Source: Hymenobacter swuensis DY53 (GTDB lineage Bacteria > Bacteroidota > Bacteroidia > Cytophagales > Hymenobacteraceae). Taken from it: a stretch of 64,000 nt of DNA. The stretch lies in NCBI RefSeq assembly GCF_000576555.1, contig NZ_CP007145.1:4548501-4612500 (forward strand), given 5' to 3'. Both the position numbers and the translations under genes were made by a program. This document shows, piece by piece, positions 35,554 to 44,102 of this stretch (position 1 is its first letter; each line of letters starts with the position of its first letter). Under the pieces are notes generated by a model. That model did no database searches. It had not been told where the DNA came from and saw only the letters and a program-made list of their open reading frames with translations.

Positions 35554-36564
35554 ATGTCCGCTTCTGTATCTTCTGTTCTGTTTGATAACCATGGTCGCCC
35601 GCTGGAATACCTGCGGCTGGCCGTCACGGACCGGTGCAACCTACGCTGCTTCTACTGCATGCCCGAGGAGGGTATCAAGTACCTGCCCAAGCAGGAGTTG
35701 CTGACCTACGAGGAAATGGAGCGGCTGGTGGCCATCATGGCCGGTCTGGGCGTGCGCAAAGTGCGCCTGACGGGCGGGGAGCCGTTCGTGCGCCGCGACC
35801 TGGTGCCGTTTATGGACCGCCTCAGCCAGATTCCGGGCATTGAGGAACTGACCATGACCACTAACGGCGTGCTCACCGCGCCCCACGTGCCCGAGATGGC
35901 CCGCATGGGCCTGAAAGCCGTAAACCTGAGCCTCGACACCCTCGACCGCGCCCGGTTCGCCAGCATCACCCGCCGCGACGAGTTGCCCCGCGTGCTCGAC
36001 ACGTTCTATGCGCTATTGGCAGCCGGCATTCGGTTGAAAATCAACGCAGTGGTGATGGACGGGCAGAACACCCAGGACCTGCTGCCTTTGGCCGAGCTAA
36101 CCCGCGACCTGCCCGTGGATGTGCGTTTCATCGAGGAAATGCCCTTCAACGGCGGCAGCCATGATGCAGCCTCATTGCCTTGGAACCACCACCGCATCCG
36201 CGAGCATCTGCAGTTGAACCTGGGCGAGTTGACCCCGGTACCTACCCGCTCCGGCGACACGGCCTCGCACTACACCGTGGCTGGCCACCAGGGCCGCCTG
36301 GGCATCATTGCGGCCTACTCGCGCACCTTCTGTGGCACCTGCAACCGCATCCGCCTCACGGCCGAGGGCGGCCTCAAAACCTGCCTCTACGACCAGGGCG
36401 TGCTCGATATCCGGGCCCTGCTACGCGGCGGCTCCTCCGATGAGCAGATTGCTGAAGCCCTGAAATTGGCGTTCCGCAACCGCGCCGCCAACGGCTTCGA
36501 GGCCGAAAGCCAGCGCCCCCTGCACCAGCTCAGCTTCGAGTCGATGAGCACGATTGGAGGGTAG
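35554..36564 (+). CDS. moaA: GTP 3',8-cyclase MoaA
   Basis: A 336-residue radical-SAM enzyme that starts molybdopterin synthesis by cyclising GTP. The first [4Fe-4S] cluster is bound by Cys28, Cys32 and Cys35 (CNLRCFYC); RLTGGEP is the SAM-binding GGE motif. The second cluster is bound by the C-terminal CGTCNRIRLT and a later Cys in LKTC. The protein ends in Gly-Gly (STIGG), which MoaA needs for activity. ATG 35554 is used; a longer frame starts in the leader RNA. It is transcribed divergently from moaD. Confidence 0.96.
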   Translation: MSASVSSVLFDNHGRPLEYLRLAVTDRCNLRCFYCMPEEGIKYLPKQELLTYEEMERLVAIMAGLGVRKVRLTGGEPFVRRDLVPFMDRLSQIPGIEELTMTTNGVLTAPHVPEMARMGLKAVNLSLDTLDRARFASITRRDELPRVLDTFYALLAAGIRLKINAVVMDGQNTQDLLPLAELTRDLPVDVRFIEEMPFNGGSHDAASLPWNHHRIREHLQLNLGELTPVPTRSGDTASHYTVAGHQGRLGIIAAYSRTFCGTCNRIRLTAEGGLKTCLYDQGVLDIRALLRGGSSDEQIAEALKLAFRNRAANGFEAESQRPLHQLSFESMSTIGG

Positions 36565-36739
36565 GTGGGGCTAATAACTCCAGGTGCTGACACCGGCCTA
36601 TTTCCCAAGCCGCTTACCAAGCATGCGGGCGAATTTGCCTTGGCCTTTCCGGCTGTTTGCATAAGCTTGGCTCTATAACTTGCGGCCCCGCTGATGCACT
36701 CTTCGTCTGCCGCATCACCGGCAGCCCACCTCTCGCACC

Positions 36740-37018
36740 ATGAATATACTTTTGAGCTGCTTGTTGTTCTGCAACCTGCTATGCTTTCTGCTTTTCGCCT
36801 TGGATAAGCGGAAAGCCCAGCGCAACCAGCGCCGCATTGCCGAAAAAACGCTGCACCTCGCTACGCTGCCGGGCGCGGCGATTGGCGCATGGGCGGCAAT
36901 TTTCCTGCTGCACCATAAAAATCGTAAAGCCGCTTTCTGGAGCGTTACCCTGGCGCTGACGCTGCTACAAGGTGCGGCTCTCTATTTCACGTGGCCCTAT
37001 TTTCAGGCTTCATTTTAA
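36740..37018 (+). CDS. DUF1294 family membrane protein
   Basis: A 92-residue inner-membrane protein with two to three helices. The DUF1294 pattern is visible: an N-terminal helix with FLLFALDKRKAQRNQRRI, the charged ERTL-like segment AEKTLHLATLPGAAIGAWAA, a KNRKAAFW motif and a last helix. Function is unknown for the family. It sits between moaA and a membrane-anchored hydrolase without an evident partner. Confidence 0.85.
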   Translation: MNILLSCLLFCNLLCFLLFALDKRKAQRNQRRIAEKTLHLATLPGAAIGAWAAIFLLHHKNRKAAFWSVTLALTLLQGAALYFTWPYFQASF

Positions 37019-37170
37019 CCGGGACAAAGGGCTGTATGCAGGAAAACGGGCCTTGCACGTAGTAAATCCCAGGAATAGCGGCTGCATAACCATAACAAGC
37101 AAATATTTTTGCTTGGGAAGAAGCTCCTTGTGGGGGGACATGTCGTTAACTTTCCTATCCTTACCCCACG

Positions 37171-37974
37171 ATGAAACTGCTATTCTGGATACTGGGCCTG
37201 GGGGCGGCGCTGTACGTGGCGGTGTGCGTGCTGCTGTATTTTCAGCAGGAGCGGCTGCTGTTCTTCCCTACCAAACTGCCTGCCGATTATCGTTTCCGGT
37301 TCAACAACCGCTTTGAGGAGCGGTGGATTCCGATGGCCGACGGCACCCGCCTGCACAGCCTGCTGTTCCCGGCCGATTCCGCTTCCAAAGGCCTCATTTT
37401 CTACCTGCACGGCAACGGCGGGGCGCTGGATAGCTGGGGCGAGGTGGCGGCCACTTATACCCGGCTGGGCTACAGCGTGTTCCTGCTCGACTACCGGGGC
37501 TACGGTAAAAGCGGCGGCCGCATCAGCAGCCAGGCGCAGTTGCTCGCCGACGTGGACATGGCCTACCAACAACTCACCCACGAATTCCCGGAAGCCCAAA
37601 CCGTACTGCTGGGCTACTCGCTGGGCACCGGGCCGGCGGCGTGGCTGGCTGCCCGGCACCACCCACGCATGCTGGTGCTACAGGCCCCGTACGCCAGTAT
37701 GCGGGCCATGGCGCGCCAGCACTATCCCTGGGTGCCGCCCTTCATTGTGCGTTACCCGCTGGCCACCGACGAGGTGCTGCCCCGCGTATCGGCCCCCATC
37801 GTCATTTACCACGGCGACCGGGACGAGGTTATCAGCCCCCAATCCACTCAGCGGCTCAAAGCGACGCTGAAGCCCCGTGACCAGTTTATCACGCTGCCCG
37901 GCGCGGGCCACAACGACATGACTGACAACCTGGTATACCAACAGGCAATGCGCCGGATTCTGACGGCACTGTAA
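37171..37974 (+). CDS. Membrane-anchored alpha/beta hydrolase
   Basis: A 267-residue serine hydrolase with an N-terminal membrane helix (about 5-25) and a BEM46-like alpha/beta hydrolase fold on the outer side. HGNGG forms the oxyanion hole, GYSLG carries the nucleophile Ser150, HGDRDEVI the acid Asp218, and GAGHND the base His247. DYRGYGKSGG is typical of this group. The substrate is unknown. An AAATATTTTT-centred hairpin (37096-37115) precedes it. Confidence 0.87.
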   Translation: MKLLFWILGLGAALYVAVCVLLYFQQERLLFFPTKLPADYRFRFNNRFEERWIPMADGTRLHSLLFPADSASKGLIFYLHGNGGALDSWGEVAATYTRLGYSVFLLDYRGYGKSGGRISSQAQLLADVDMAYQQLTHEFPEAQTVLLGYSLGTGPAAWLAARHHPRMLVLQAPYASMRAMARQHYPWVPPFIVRYPLATDEVLPRVSAPIVIYHGDRDEVISPQSTQRLKATLKPRDQFITLPGAGHNDMTDNLVYQQAMRRILTAL

Positions 37975-37991
37975 GCTCTCCGAATAGCAGC

Positions 37992-38024
37992 TTGTGGGAA
38001 GCGGCAGGAATTTACTGTAGTTTG
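37992..38024 (+). promoter_or_regulatory. Promoter of the GH88 gene
   Basis: TTG at 37992-37994 and TAGTTTG at 38018-38024 are 23 bases apart. The ATG follows seven bases later, implying a nearly leaderless transcript. Confidence 0.5.
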
Positions 38025-38030
38025 ACGGCC

Positions 38031-39218
38031 ATGCTCCGACCCTTTTCTTTCCCACAGTGGCTGCTGGCTTTTGCGCTGGTTTTTGGTAACCTGACTGCTC
38101 CTGCTCAGCAGCGCAGACTCAATGTAAAGCAGGAATTTGCCCGCGCTGGTCAGCAACTCACCCGGCTCCTCCAGACTCACCCCGACAGCACCCGGTTTCC
38201 TTATTCCAGTCAGCCTACTGGCCAGTTGAAAGACACGCCTTCGGGGTGGTGGACCAGCGGGTTTTTCGGGGGTACGCTGTGGTACATGTACGAGTACACC
38301 AAACAACCCCAGTGGCAGCAGGCTGCCAACCGTTGGACGATGGCCATGGCCCGGGAACAGACCAATACCAGCACCCACGATTTGGGTTTCATGCTGTACT
38401 GCCCCTTCGGCAACGGCCTGCGCCTTACCAAGAACCCGGCCTACCAACCGGTATTACTGAACGGGGCCCAGTCCCTGGCCACGCGCTTCACGCCGGAAGT
38501 AGGGTTGATTAAGTCGTGGAACGAGTTTCAGGGCTACCAGTACCCGGTTATCATCGATAATATGATGAACCTGGAGCTGCTGTGCTGGGCCGCCCGCACC
38601 AGCGGTGACTCCACCCTGCGCCGCCTCAGCATTACCCACGCCGATAATACGCTCAAGCACCACTTCCGGCCCGATGGCAGCACTTACCACGTTGTGTGTT
38701 ACGATGCGCAGGGCCAGCCATTGGCCAAGAAAACCGCCCAGGGTGCAGCCGATAACTCGGCGTGGGCGCGGGGCCAGGCCTGGGCGATATATGGTTACAC
38801 GGCGTTGTACCGCGACACCCGGCTGACCCGCTACCGGGAGCAGGCCCGCAAATCTGCCGACTTCTTCCTTAACCACCCCAACCTGCCCGCCGACAAGATT
38901 CCGTACTGGGATTTCAATGCCCCCGGTATTCCCCGGGAGGAGCGCGACGCCTCTGCCGCCGCTATTGTGGCCTCGGCCCTGCTGGAACTGCAGCAATACT
39001 GCCCGGCCGCCGAGGCCAGACGCTACCGCCAGGCTGCCGAGCAGATGCTGGTGAGTTTGAGTAGCCCGGCCTACCGGGCCACTTTGGGGGAAAACAACAA
39101 CTTCCTGCTAAAGCATTGCGTGGCGCACAAACCAGCCAATACTGAAGTAGATGCCCCGCTGACGTACGCTGATTACTACTACCTCGAAGCCCTGCTACGC
39201 TACGACCGGTTGAAGTAG
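38031..39218 (+). CDS. GH88 family unsaturated glucuronyl hydrolase-like enzyme
   Basis: A 395-residue exported (alpha/alpha)6-barrel glycoside hydrolase. A signal peptide ends near TAPAQQ. The two catalytic aspartates expected for GH88 are Asp117 in THDLGF and Asp176 in IIDNMMNLELL. GWWTSGFFGG, NSAWARGQAWAIYG and the C-terminal DAPLTYADYYYLEALLRY also fit. The family hydrates unsaturated glucuronyl oligosaccharides left by polysaccharide lyases (glycosaminoglycans, gellan and similar). No lyase or SusC/D pair is nearby. The upstream start at 37992 overlaps the promoter and is rejected. Confidence 0.9.
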   Translation: MLRPFSFPQWLLAFALVFGNLTAPAQQRRLNVKQEFARAGQQLTRLLQTHPDSTRFPYSSQPTGQLKDTPSGWWTSGFFGGTLWYMYEYTKQPQWQQAANRWTMAMAREQTNTSTHDLGFMLYCPFGNGLRLTKNPAYQPVLLNGAQSLATRFTPEVGLIKSWNEFQGYQYPVIIDNMMNLELLCWAARTSGDSTLRRLSITHADNTLKHHFRPDGSTYHVVCYDAQGQPLAKKTAQGAADNSAWARGQAWAIYGYTALYRDTRLTRYREQARKSADFFLNHPNLPADKIPYWDFNAPGIPREERDASAAAIVASALLELQQYCPAAEARRYRQAAEQMLVSLSSPAYRATLGENNNFLLKHCVAHKPANTEVDAPLTYADYYYLEALLRYDRLK

Positions 39219-39220
39219 CA

Positions 39221-39253
39221 TTGTCCGAACTGGCCGTACTATCCCTATTTTCG
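39221..39253 (+). promoter_or_regulatory. Promoter of the DUF2490 gene
   Basis: TTG at 39221-39223 and TATTTTCG at 39246-39253 are 22 bases apart, and the ATG is at 39275. The TTG begins two bases after the GH88 stop. Confidence 0.45.
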
Positions 39254-39274
39254 CGGTCCGTTCTGCTCCTCACC

Positions 39275-40093
39275 ATGTACCCTGCCCCACCGAAAGTTGC
39301 CGTTTGCCTACTCCTTGCCCTGTGTGCCAGTGGGAGCCGAACGGCGCAGGCCCAAACCAACGCCATACCCGACCATAACTGGGGTACCTGGCATATTGCC
39401 ACGGTGATTCTGCCGGCCGGCCCGAAGCACTGGGGCGGGTACGCCGAAGCCCAGACCCGTGCCAACGGCCTGCTCCGGCAGTATTTCTACACGGAACTGA
39501 AAGGCGGCGTGAGCTACGATGTAGCCAAAAACTTTACTCTAATGCTGGCCGGCGGCCGCTACTCCACCGCCGACTACCGCGACCTAAGCGACGGGCCGCT
39601 GAACGTGGAAAAGCGCCTGTGGCAACAGCTCACGTTCACGCACTTGGCGGCCCGCCTCAAAATGGAGCACCGCTACCGCGTGGAGCAACGCTGGTTTAAT
39701 TTCCGGGACGATGTAGTGCCCGCCGGCTCGTTTCGGTACCGGAACCGGCTGCGCTACCGCTTCAATGCCTTTCTGCCGCTCAATCATCCCACCGTCGCCG
39801 ACAAAACGGCCTTTCTCTCAGTATACGACGAGGTATTCTTTAACCCACGTGGCCCATTTTTCGAGCGCAACCGGGTATATGCTGGCATGGGCTACCAGTT
39901 TGACCAGCATTGGACAATACAGGCCGGGTGGGTGAATCAGGCCAACTATACGGCCGCCAGTTACCGCCAGAACATTTTCACGCCCCAAACAACTGCCACT
40001 AAAAACAACGTGGTTCTGTCCGTCATGTACCGCATCAGCCGGGGCAATGCGGCCGGGCCTACACCCGAGCACATTCCATCCCAACCCGACTAG
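39275..40093 (+). CDS. DUF2490 outer-membrane barrel-like protein
   Basis: A 272-residue exported protein with a signal peptide ending AQA and alternating beta strands throughout, fitting the DUF2490 group of predicted small outer-membrane barrels. Typical pieces are WHIATVILP, KHRY-like LKMEHRYRVEQRW, FRYRNRLRYRF and VYAGMGYQFDQHW. Function is unknown. ATG 39275 begins the signal peptide; longer frames start before the promoter. The stop overlaps that of the convergent small gene by four bases. Confidence 0.82.
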   Translation: MYPAPPKVAVCLLLALCASGSRTAQAQTNAIPDHNWGTWHIATVILPAGPKHWGGYAEAQTRANGLLRQYFYTELKGGVSYDVAKNFTLMLAGGRYSTADYRDLSDGPLNVEKRLWQQLTFTHLAARLKMEHRYRVEQRWFNFRDDVVPAGSFRYRNRLRYRFNAFLPLNHPTVADKTAFLSVYDEVFFNPRGPFFERNRVYAGMGYQFDQHWTIQAGWVNQANYTAASYRQNIFTPQTTATKNNVVLSVMYRISRGNAAGPTPEHIPSQPD

Positions 40094-40407
40094 GCAGCAA
40101 CGGGTACCAGATGCAGCGTGAGCGTGTGGCGGGCCTCGCCGGAATACAGCATGTGCAGCTCCAGCGTAAGGTGCTGGCTGGTGAGGGTTTTAATAAGCAG
40201 GTGCAGGGCCGCTTCGTTGCCGGCTTGCACAATTTTGCCGGCCTGCTTTATCCAGCGGAGCGCAGGTGACGCCAATTCGGGCGTCTGGTTGAGGAAGCTG
40301 AAGTCAAACACCACGCCTTCGCCCATACTCCAGTAGCCCTGAAATGGCTGAGGGCCGGCCTCAATGCGCACTGTTTTCCAAACTCGACAAAGTACTTGTT
40401 CTTCCAT
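40090..40407 (-). CDS. Hypothetical protein in operon with the molybdate transporter
   Basis: A 105-residue soluble protein that I do not recognise. It starts six bases after the MOT1-type transporter stop and is surely co-transcribed. Visible features are FQGYWSMGEGVVFDFSFLNQT, a helix-prone RWIKQAGKIVQAGNEAALHLL stretch, and a strand-rich C-terminus (LELHML, ARHTLTLHLV). No signal peptide or Cys-rich motif is present. Its position suggests a role with molybdate uptake or cofactor metabolism, but this is context only. Confidence 0.65.
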   Translation of the reverse strand: MEEQVLCRVWKTVRIEAGPQPFQGYWSMGEGVVFDFSFLNQTPELASPALRWIKQAGKIVQAGNEAALHLLIKTLTSQHLTLELHMLYSGEARHTLTLHLVPVAA

Positions 40408-40413
40408 ACGCCG

Positions 40414-41577
40414 TTATTTGCCCAGGCCCACCCAGCCGCGCTGCATGGCATAGTACAAAGCCGTACCCACCAACAGGCCCACAAGGTAACCATACGGTAG
40501 CCCGCTACACAGCAAACCCACCAATAAAGCCAGCAGCAAACCGGTGCGGGACTCGCTGATGTCGCGCAGCAGGGTAGCCAGCGTCAGGGCCTCGAACAGG
40601 AGCAGTACGCCCAATACCGGCAGCGGAAAAATCTGCACGATTTGCTGGAAGCCCTGGCTGAATCCTAGTCCCAGCACCAGAAACAGCCCGCCATACAGCA
40701 CCACCGAGCCGCCCGTGCGCCCGCCAAACGTGTAGTGCCCCACCATACCGCCCGAGCCGTGGCACACCGGAAACCCGCCCAGAAACGGGTTCACCAGGTT
40801 CATAAGCGCATACGTGAAGCTTATCTGCCGCACCGTGAGGGGCCGTTCGGGAAAGTAATCTTCCACCACCTGTCGGGTAGCCAGCACCGAGTTGCCCAGG
40901 GAAAGCGGAATCTGGGGCAGGGCCAGCAGCACCGCGCCGGTGGTAATATCGGCCCACTGCGGAACGTGCCAAGTAGGCAAGTGCAGCGCAATTGCCCGTT
41001 GGGCAGTAGCAAAATCGAGCTTGAACAGCAGGCCGTAGCTAACCCCCAGCGCCAGCACCACCAGCGCGGCTGGCCAGCGCCGGTTACCCAGCAGCACCAC
41101 CGTCACCAGAAACGCCGCCGCCGCCAGCGCGAAGCCTGCTACTCCATCGGCGGGTACGTATTCTTTGAGAGCCAGGGTAGCCAACTGCAACGCCAGCCCA
41201 AACTGAATTCCGCGGATAACGGGCTTGGGTACCAATCGCGCCAGGGCATCAATGAGGCCGGTTACGGAAAGCAGCAACATGCCCACCCCGATAGCTAGGC
41301 CGCCGCCAAAGATGATGCGGCCGGGAATTTTCTGGGCAATGACCAGCGCGGCAAACGCCTTCAGGGGCTGCACCGGCATAGGCATGCCGTACCACAGTCC
41401 CGAAAATATCTGCATCAGCCCGAACATAATCAGCACGCCCGCACTGTCCATACCTGAGGCCGCGATGATGCCGATAAGCAGCGGCAAATCGGTACCCAGG
41501 TCGCCAAAGGCTCCGGCCAACTCATTTCTGTCGAAGCGAATACGCGGACGGGCCGAAGGCGTAGCGGTAAGCGGCAT
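40414..41577 (-). CDS. MOT1-type molybdate/sulfate transporter
   Basis: A 387-residue inner-membrane protein with about ten helices. The MOT1 pattern is visible: FDRNELAGAFGDLGTDLPL near the N-terminus, GLMQIFSGLWYGMPMPVQPLKA and the second copy PLSLGNSVLATRQ, followed by FGGFPVCHGSGGMVGHY-like residues. MOT1 proteins bring in molybdate or sulfate. Here the setting among moe/moa genes favours molybdate, and no modABC is present. ATG 41577 is chosen; the longer frame to 41670 lies in a leader with a hairpin. Confidence 0.9.
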   Translation of the reverse strand: MPLTATPSARPRIRFDRNELAGAFGDLGTDLPLLIGIIAASGMDSAGVLIMFGLMQIFSGLWYGMPMPVQPLKAFAALVIAQKIPGRIIFGGGLAIGVGMLLLSVTGLIDALARLVPKPVIRGIQFGLALQLATLALKEYVPADGVAGFALAAAAFLVTVVLLGNRRWPAALVVLALGVSYGLLFKLDFATAQRAIALHLPTWHVPQWADITTGAVLLALPQIPLSLGNSVLATRQVVEDYFPERPLTVRQISFTYALMNLVNPFLGGFPVCHGSGGMVGHYTFGGRTGGSVVLYGGLFLVLGLGFSQGFQQIVQIFPLPVLGVLLLFEALTLATLLRDISESRTGLLLALLVGLLCSGLPYGYLVGLLVGTALYYAMQRGWVGLGK

Positions 41578-41657
41578 GCGGTGGATGTACTGATTATTGA
41601 TGTATAGAGGCGGCGACGAATTATTTCGCGGGCTAGCGCCTGAGAACAGTGTTACCG

Positions 41658-41695
41658 CGTCAGGCCGCAAGAGTACTTTCGGGCCCGGTCTGACG
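41658..41695 (-). promoter_or_regulatory. Hairpin in the MOT1 leader
   Basis: CGTCAGgCC and its complement GGtCTGACG close a 38-base hairpin with a CCGAAAGTACTCTTGCGG interior on the minus strand, about 80 bases ahead of the transporter ATG. It could be a leader structure or a terminator for the upstream moeB gene. No clear T-run follows. Confidence 0.3.
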
Positions 41696-41724
41696 TTATT
41701 TCTGCTTTAGCAGCACAGCCAAAG

Positions 41725-42831
41725 TTACCCCAGCACTTCGTTCTTCACTTCACTCTCCCAGGCCAGCATACCACCCTCCAGATTCAGCAGGTTGGTGAGG
41801 CCGAAGTTGGTTTGCAGGCGTTCTACGGCCTGAGCACTACGGGCGCCGCTGCGGCAGTACACCACCACTGGGTGCTGCTTGGGCAAGGTGGCCACGCCCT
41901 TTTCCAGGCTGCTCAGGGGCAGCAGCGTGGCCCCGGGCAGGTGGCCGACCGCATATTCGTGGGGCTCGCGCACATCCAGCAGGAACGGCGGATGAGTTGA
42001 AGTCAGCCGCTCGTGCAGTTCGGTTACGGAGATGCTGGTAACGCCCGCCCCGCACAAATCGGCGTAGTCGGCGGTATTGGCGGTGTCGAGCGTAAGGGCG
42101 GCCTGCTCGGGGCGGCGGGTAAACTTCAGGGTGCGGGTCTGGAAGGTGAGGGCATCGAACAGCCAGAGCCGGCCGCTGAGCACCTCCCCAATACCCAGAA
42201 TCACTTTGAGGGCCTCCGTGGCCTGGGCCGTACCCATCAGTCCCGGCAGCACCCCAAGCACGCCGGTAGCGTCGCAGTTGGGCGCTTCGGTGGCCGAGGG
42301 GGGCTGCGGGAACAGGCAGCGGTACGTAGGGCCGCCCTGGTAGTTGAACACCGAAACCTGCCCTTCAAACTTATAGATAGCCCCAGAAATCAGCGGCTTG
42401 TTGTAGCTCACACAGGCATCATTGAGCAGGTAGCGGGTCGGGAAGTTGTCGGAACCGTCAATAACCAGATCATACCGGCTCACCAGTTCCCGCACGTTGC
42501 CCAGCGTGGCCCGGCAGTTATGCACCTCTATATTTACCAGCGGGTTGAGGCGGCGCAGGGCCTGGGCGGCGGTGGCGGCTTTGGGCTGACCCAGGTCGGC
42601 GGGGCCGTACAGAATCTGCCGCTGCAGGTTGCTGCGGTCCACTTTGTCGGCATCCACGATGCCCAGCGTGCCCACGCCGGCGGCGGCCAGGTACTGTAGA
42701 ATGGGGCAGCCTAGGCCGCCGGCCCCCACCACCAGCACGCGGGCCGCCTTCATCTTCTCCTGGCCCGCCTCCCCGATTTCGGGCAGCTGCAGGTGACGGC
42801 GGTAAATCTGGCGTTCTTCGGAAGTGAGCAT
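41725..42831 (-). CDS. moeB: Molybdopterin-synthase adenylyltransferase MoeB with rhodanese domain
   Basis: A 368-residue E1-like enzyme that adenylylates the C-terminal Gly of MoaD, fused to a rhodanese domain that can supply sulfur. The E1 half has ERQIYRRHLQLPEIG, the nucleotide loop VVGAGGLGCP, SNLQRQILY and GSDNFPTRYLLND. The rhodanese half (about 275-365) carries the active Cys in YCRSGARS. The zinc pair is incomplete: the first site reads TYRCLFP with one Cys. ATG 42831 (LTSEERQIY) is chosen because the upstream extension is GC-rich, unconserved sequence. It is upstream of MOT1 on the same strand. Confidence 0.92.
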   Translation of the reverse strand: MLTSEERQIYRRHLQLPEIGEAGQEKMKAARVLVVGAGGLGCPILQYLAAAGVGTLGIVDADKVDRSNLQRQILYGPADLGQPKAATAAQALRRLNPLVNIEVHNCRATLGNVRELVSRYDLVIDGSDNFPTRYLLNDACVSYNKPLISGAIYKFEGQVSVFNYQGGPTYRCLFPQPPSATEAPNCDATGVLGVLPGLMGTAQATEALKVILGIGEVLSGRLWLFDALTFQTRTLKFTRRPEQAALTLDTANTADYADLCGAGVTSISVTELHERLTSTHPPFLLDVREPHEYAVGHLPGATLLPLSSLEKGVATLPKQHPVVVYCRSGARSAQAVERLQTNFGLTNLLNLEGGMLAWESEVKNEVLG

Positions 42832-43094
42832 GGCAAAGGAAAGGTGAAGGCGTAAAGATGGGCCGCCGCCGCTGAACGGCCAGCAGTTGCCGCCGCAGGC
42901 ATCGGCCGGGCCGGTTCTGCCGTAAGCACCGGGGGCGAGGAGTACGGGGCGCTCCGACAGCCTGCCAGTCCAGTCGGTGACGCGGCGTGCCAGGCTCTTC
43001 AAAACTCCCAACCTCTTCGGAAGGTTACTTAATATACAAGGCCGCGGCTTTAGTCCTGGCTTTATTGCTCCTTTCCCCTTACATCCTGCCTGCC

Positions 43095-43967
43095 GTGTCT
43101 GCTCCCGTTTTCCTGCCACCTACCAGTTACGACTACGTTACCGTGCACAAGGTGCAGGGCGAAACCGTGACCGAATCTTCCGATGTGCTGGCCGCCGAGG
43201 AGCCGCTGGAAATCCGCCTCGGCTACGGCCCCGCCGGCCAGCGCCAGCACCGCACCCTCAGCATCACGATGCGCACACCCGGCCACGATTTCGAGCTGGC
43301 GGCCGGCTTCCTGTTCACCGAAGGCATTATCCGTAGCCGCCAAGACTTGCAGGGCGTCATCTATTGCCCCGATGTAGAGAAGGAAGAAGAGCGCGAAAAC
43401 GTGGTGCGCGCCGAGCTGGTCCCCACCGCCTCCCCCGATCTGCCGCGCCTGGAGCGTCACTTCTACACCAGCAGCAGCTGCGGCGTGTGCGGCAAAACCA
43501 GCATTGAGGCGGTGCACGCGGCGGCTTGCCCGGTGCTGCCCGCAGCGGGGCCCTACGTGCCGGCCGGCGTGCTGCACCAGCTGCCCGAGCGGCAGCGCGC
43601 CGCCCAGGACCTGTTCGAGCAAACCGGCGGCCTGCACGCGGCGGCCCTGTTTTCGCCGGAAGGCGAACTGCTGCTGCTGCGCGAAGACGTCGGCCGCCAC
43701 AACGCCCTCGACAAAGTCATTGGCGCGGCGCTGTTCCAGGAGTTACTGCCGCTGCACAACGCCGTGCTGCTGGTCAGCGGCCGGGCCTCGTTCGAGCTAG
43801 TGCAGAAAGCGGCCGTGGCCGGCATTCCGGTGCTGGCCGCTGTGGGCGCCCCTAGCTCCCTGGCCGTCTCCGCCGCCCGCGACTTCGGCGTGACGCTCTG
43901 CGGCTTCGTGCGCCAGAACCGCTACAACATCTACTGCCACGACTGGCGGATTACGAAAGAGCTGTAG
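43095..43967 (+). CDS. fdhD: Sulfur-carrier protein FdhD
   Basis: FdhD transfers sulfur from the cysteine desulfurase IscS to the molybdenum cofactor of formate dehydrogenase-type enzymes. The 290-residue protein has EEPLEIRLGY, HDFELAAGFLFTEGI, the sulfur-transfer loop SSCGVCGK (Cys129, Cys132) and LLREDVGRHNALDKVIG. A longer frame from GTG 42987 would add a hydrophobic, signal-like stretch unsuitable for a cytoplasmic protein, so GTG 43095 is used. The TAG stop is supplied by a family B repeat. The YdeP-type oxidoreductase 500 bases downstream is the obvious client. Confidence 0.93.
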   Translation: MSAPVFLPPTSYDYVTVHKVQGETVTESSDVLAAEEPLEIRLGYGPAGQRQHRTLSITMRTPGHDFELAAGFLFTEGIIRSRQDLQGVIYCPDVEKEEERENVVRAELVPTASPDLPRLERHFYTSSSCGVCGKTSIEAVHAAACPVLPAAGPYVPAGVLHQLPERQRAAQDLFEQTGGLHAAALFSPEGELLLLREDVGRHNALDKVIGAALFQELLPLHNAVLLVSGRASFELVQKAAVAGIPVLAAVGAPSSLAVSAARDFGVTLCGFVRQNRYNIYCHDWRITKEL

Positions 43968-44072
43968 AGACGCGTATTCGCGTCTCCCCGTTGAACTACA
44001 GGAACCGCAACGTGCGTCTAAAAAGTGGCTTGAACAATGTATAGATGCGAATATGTGTCTATACATTGTTTA
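43965..44072. repeat. Family B-related double hairpin
   Basis: GAGACGCG-TATT-CGCGTCTC (43967-43986) is a perfect 8-bp hairpin, followed by a GTTGAAC segment. AACAATGTATAGA and TCTATACATTGTT (44034-44070) form a second hairpin around GATGCGAATATGTG. The outer theme (TAGAGACGCG, TCTATAC) matches diverged family B elements. It overlaps the fdhD stop and creates a false ATG upstream of the next gene. Confidence 0.7.
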
Positions 44073-44102
44073 AGCCATGCAACATGTTATCTTACCCCCA
44101 AT

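Noticed and set aside
42987..43094. N-terminal hydrophobic extension of FdhD from GTG 42987
   Set aside because: FdhD is cytoplasmic; the extension looks like a chance hydrophobic stretch, and the family alignment starts near GTG 43095.
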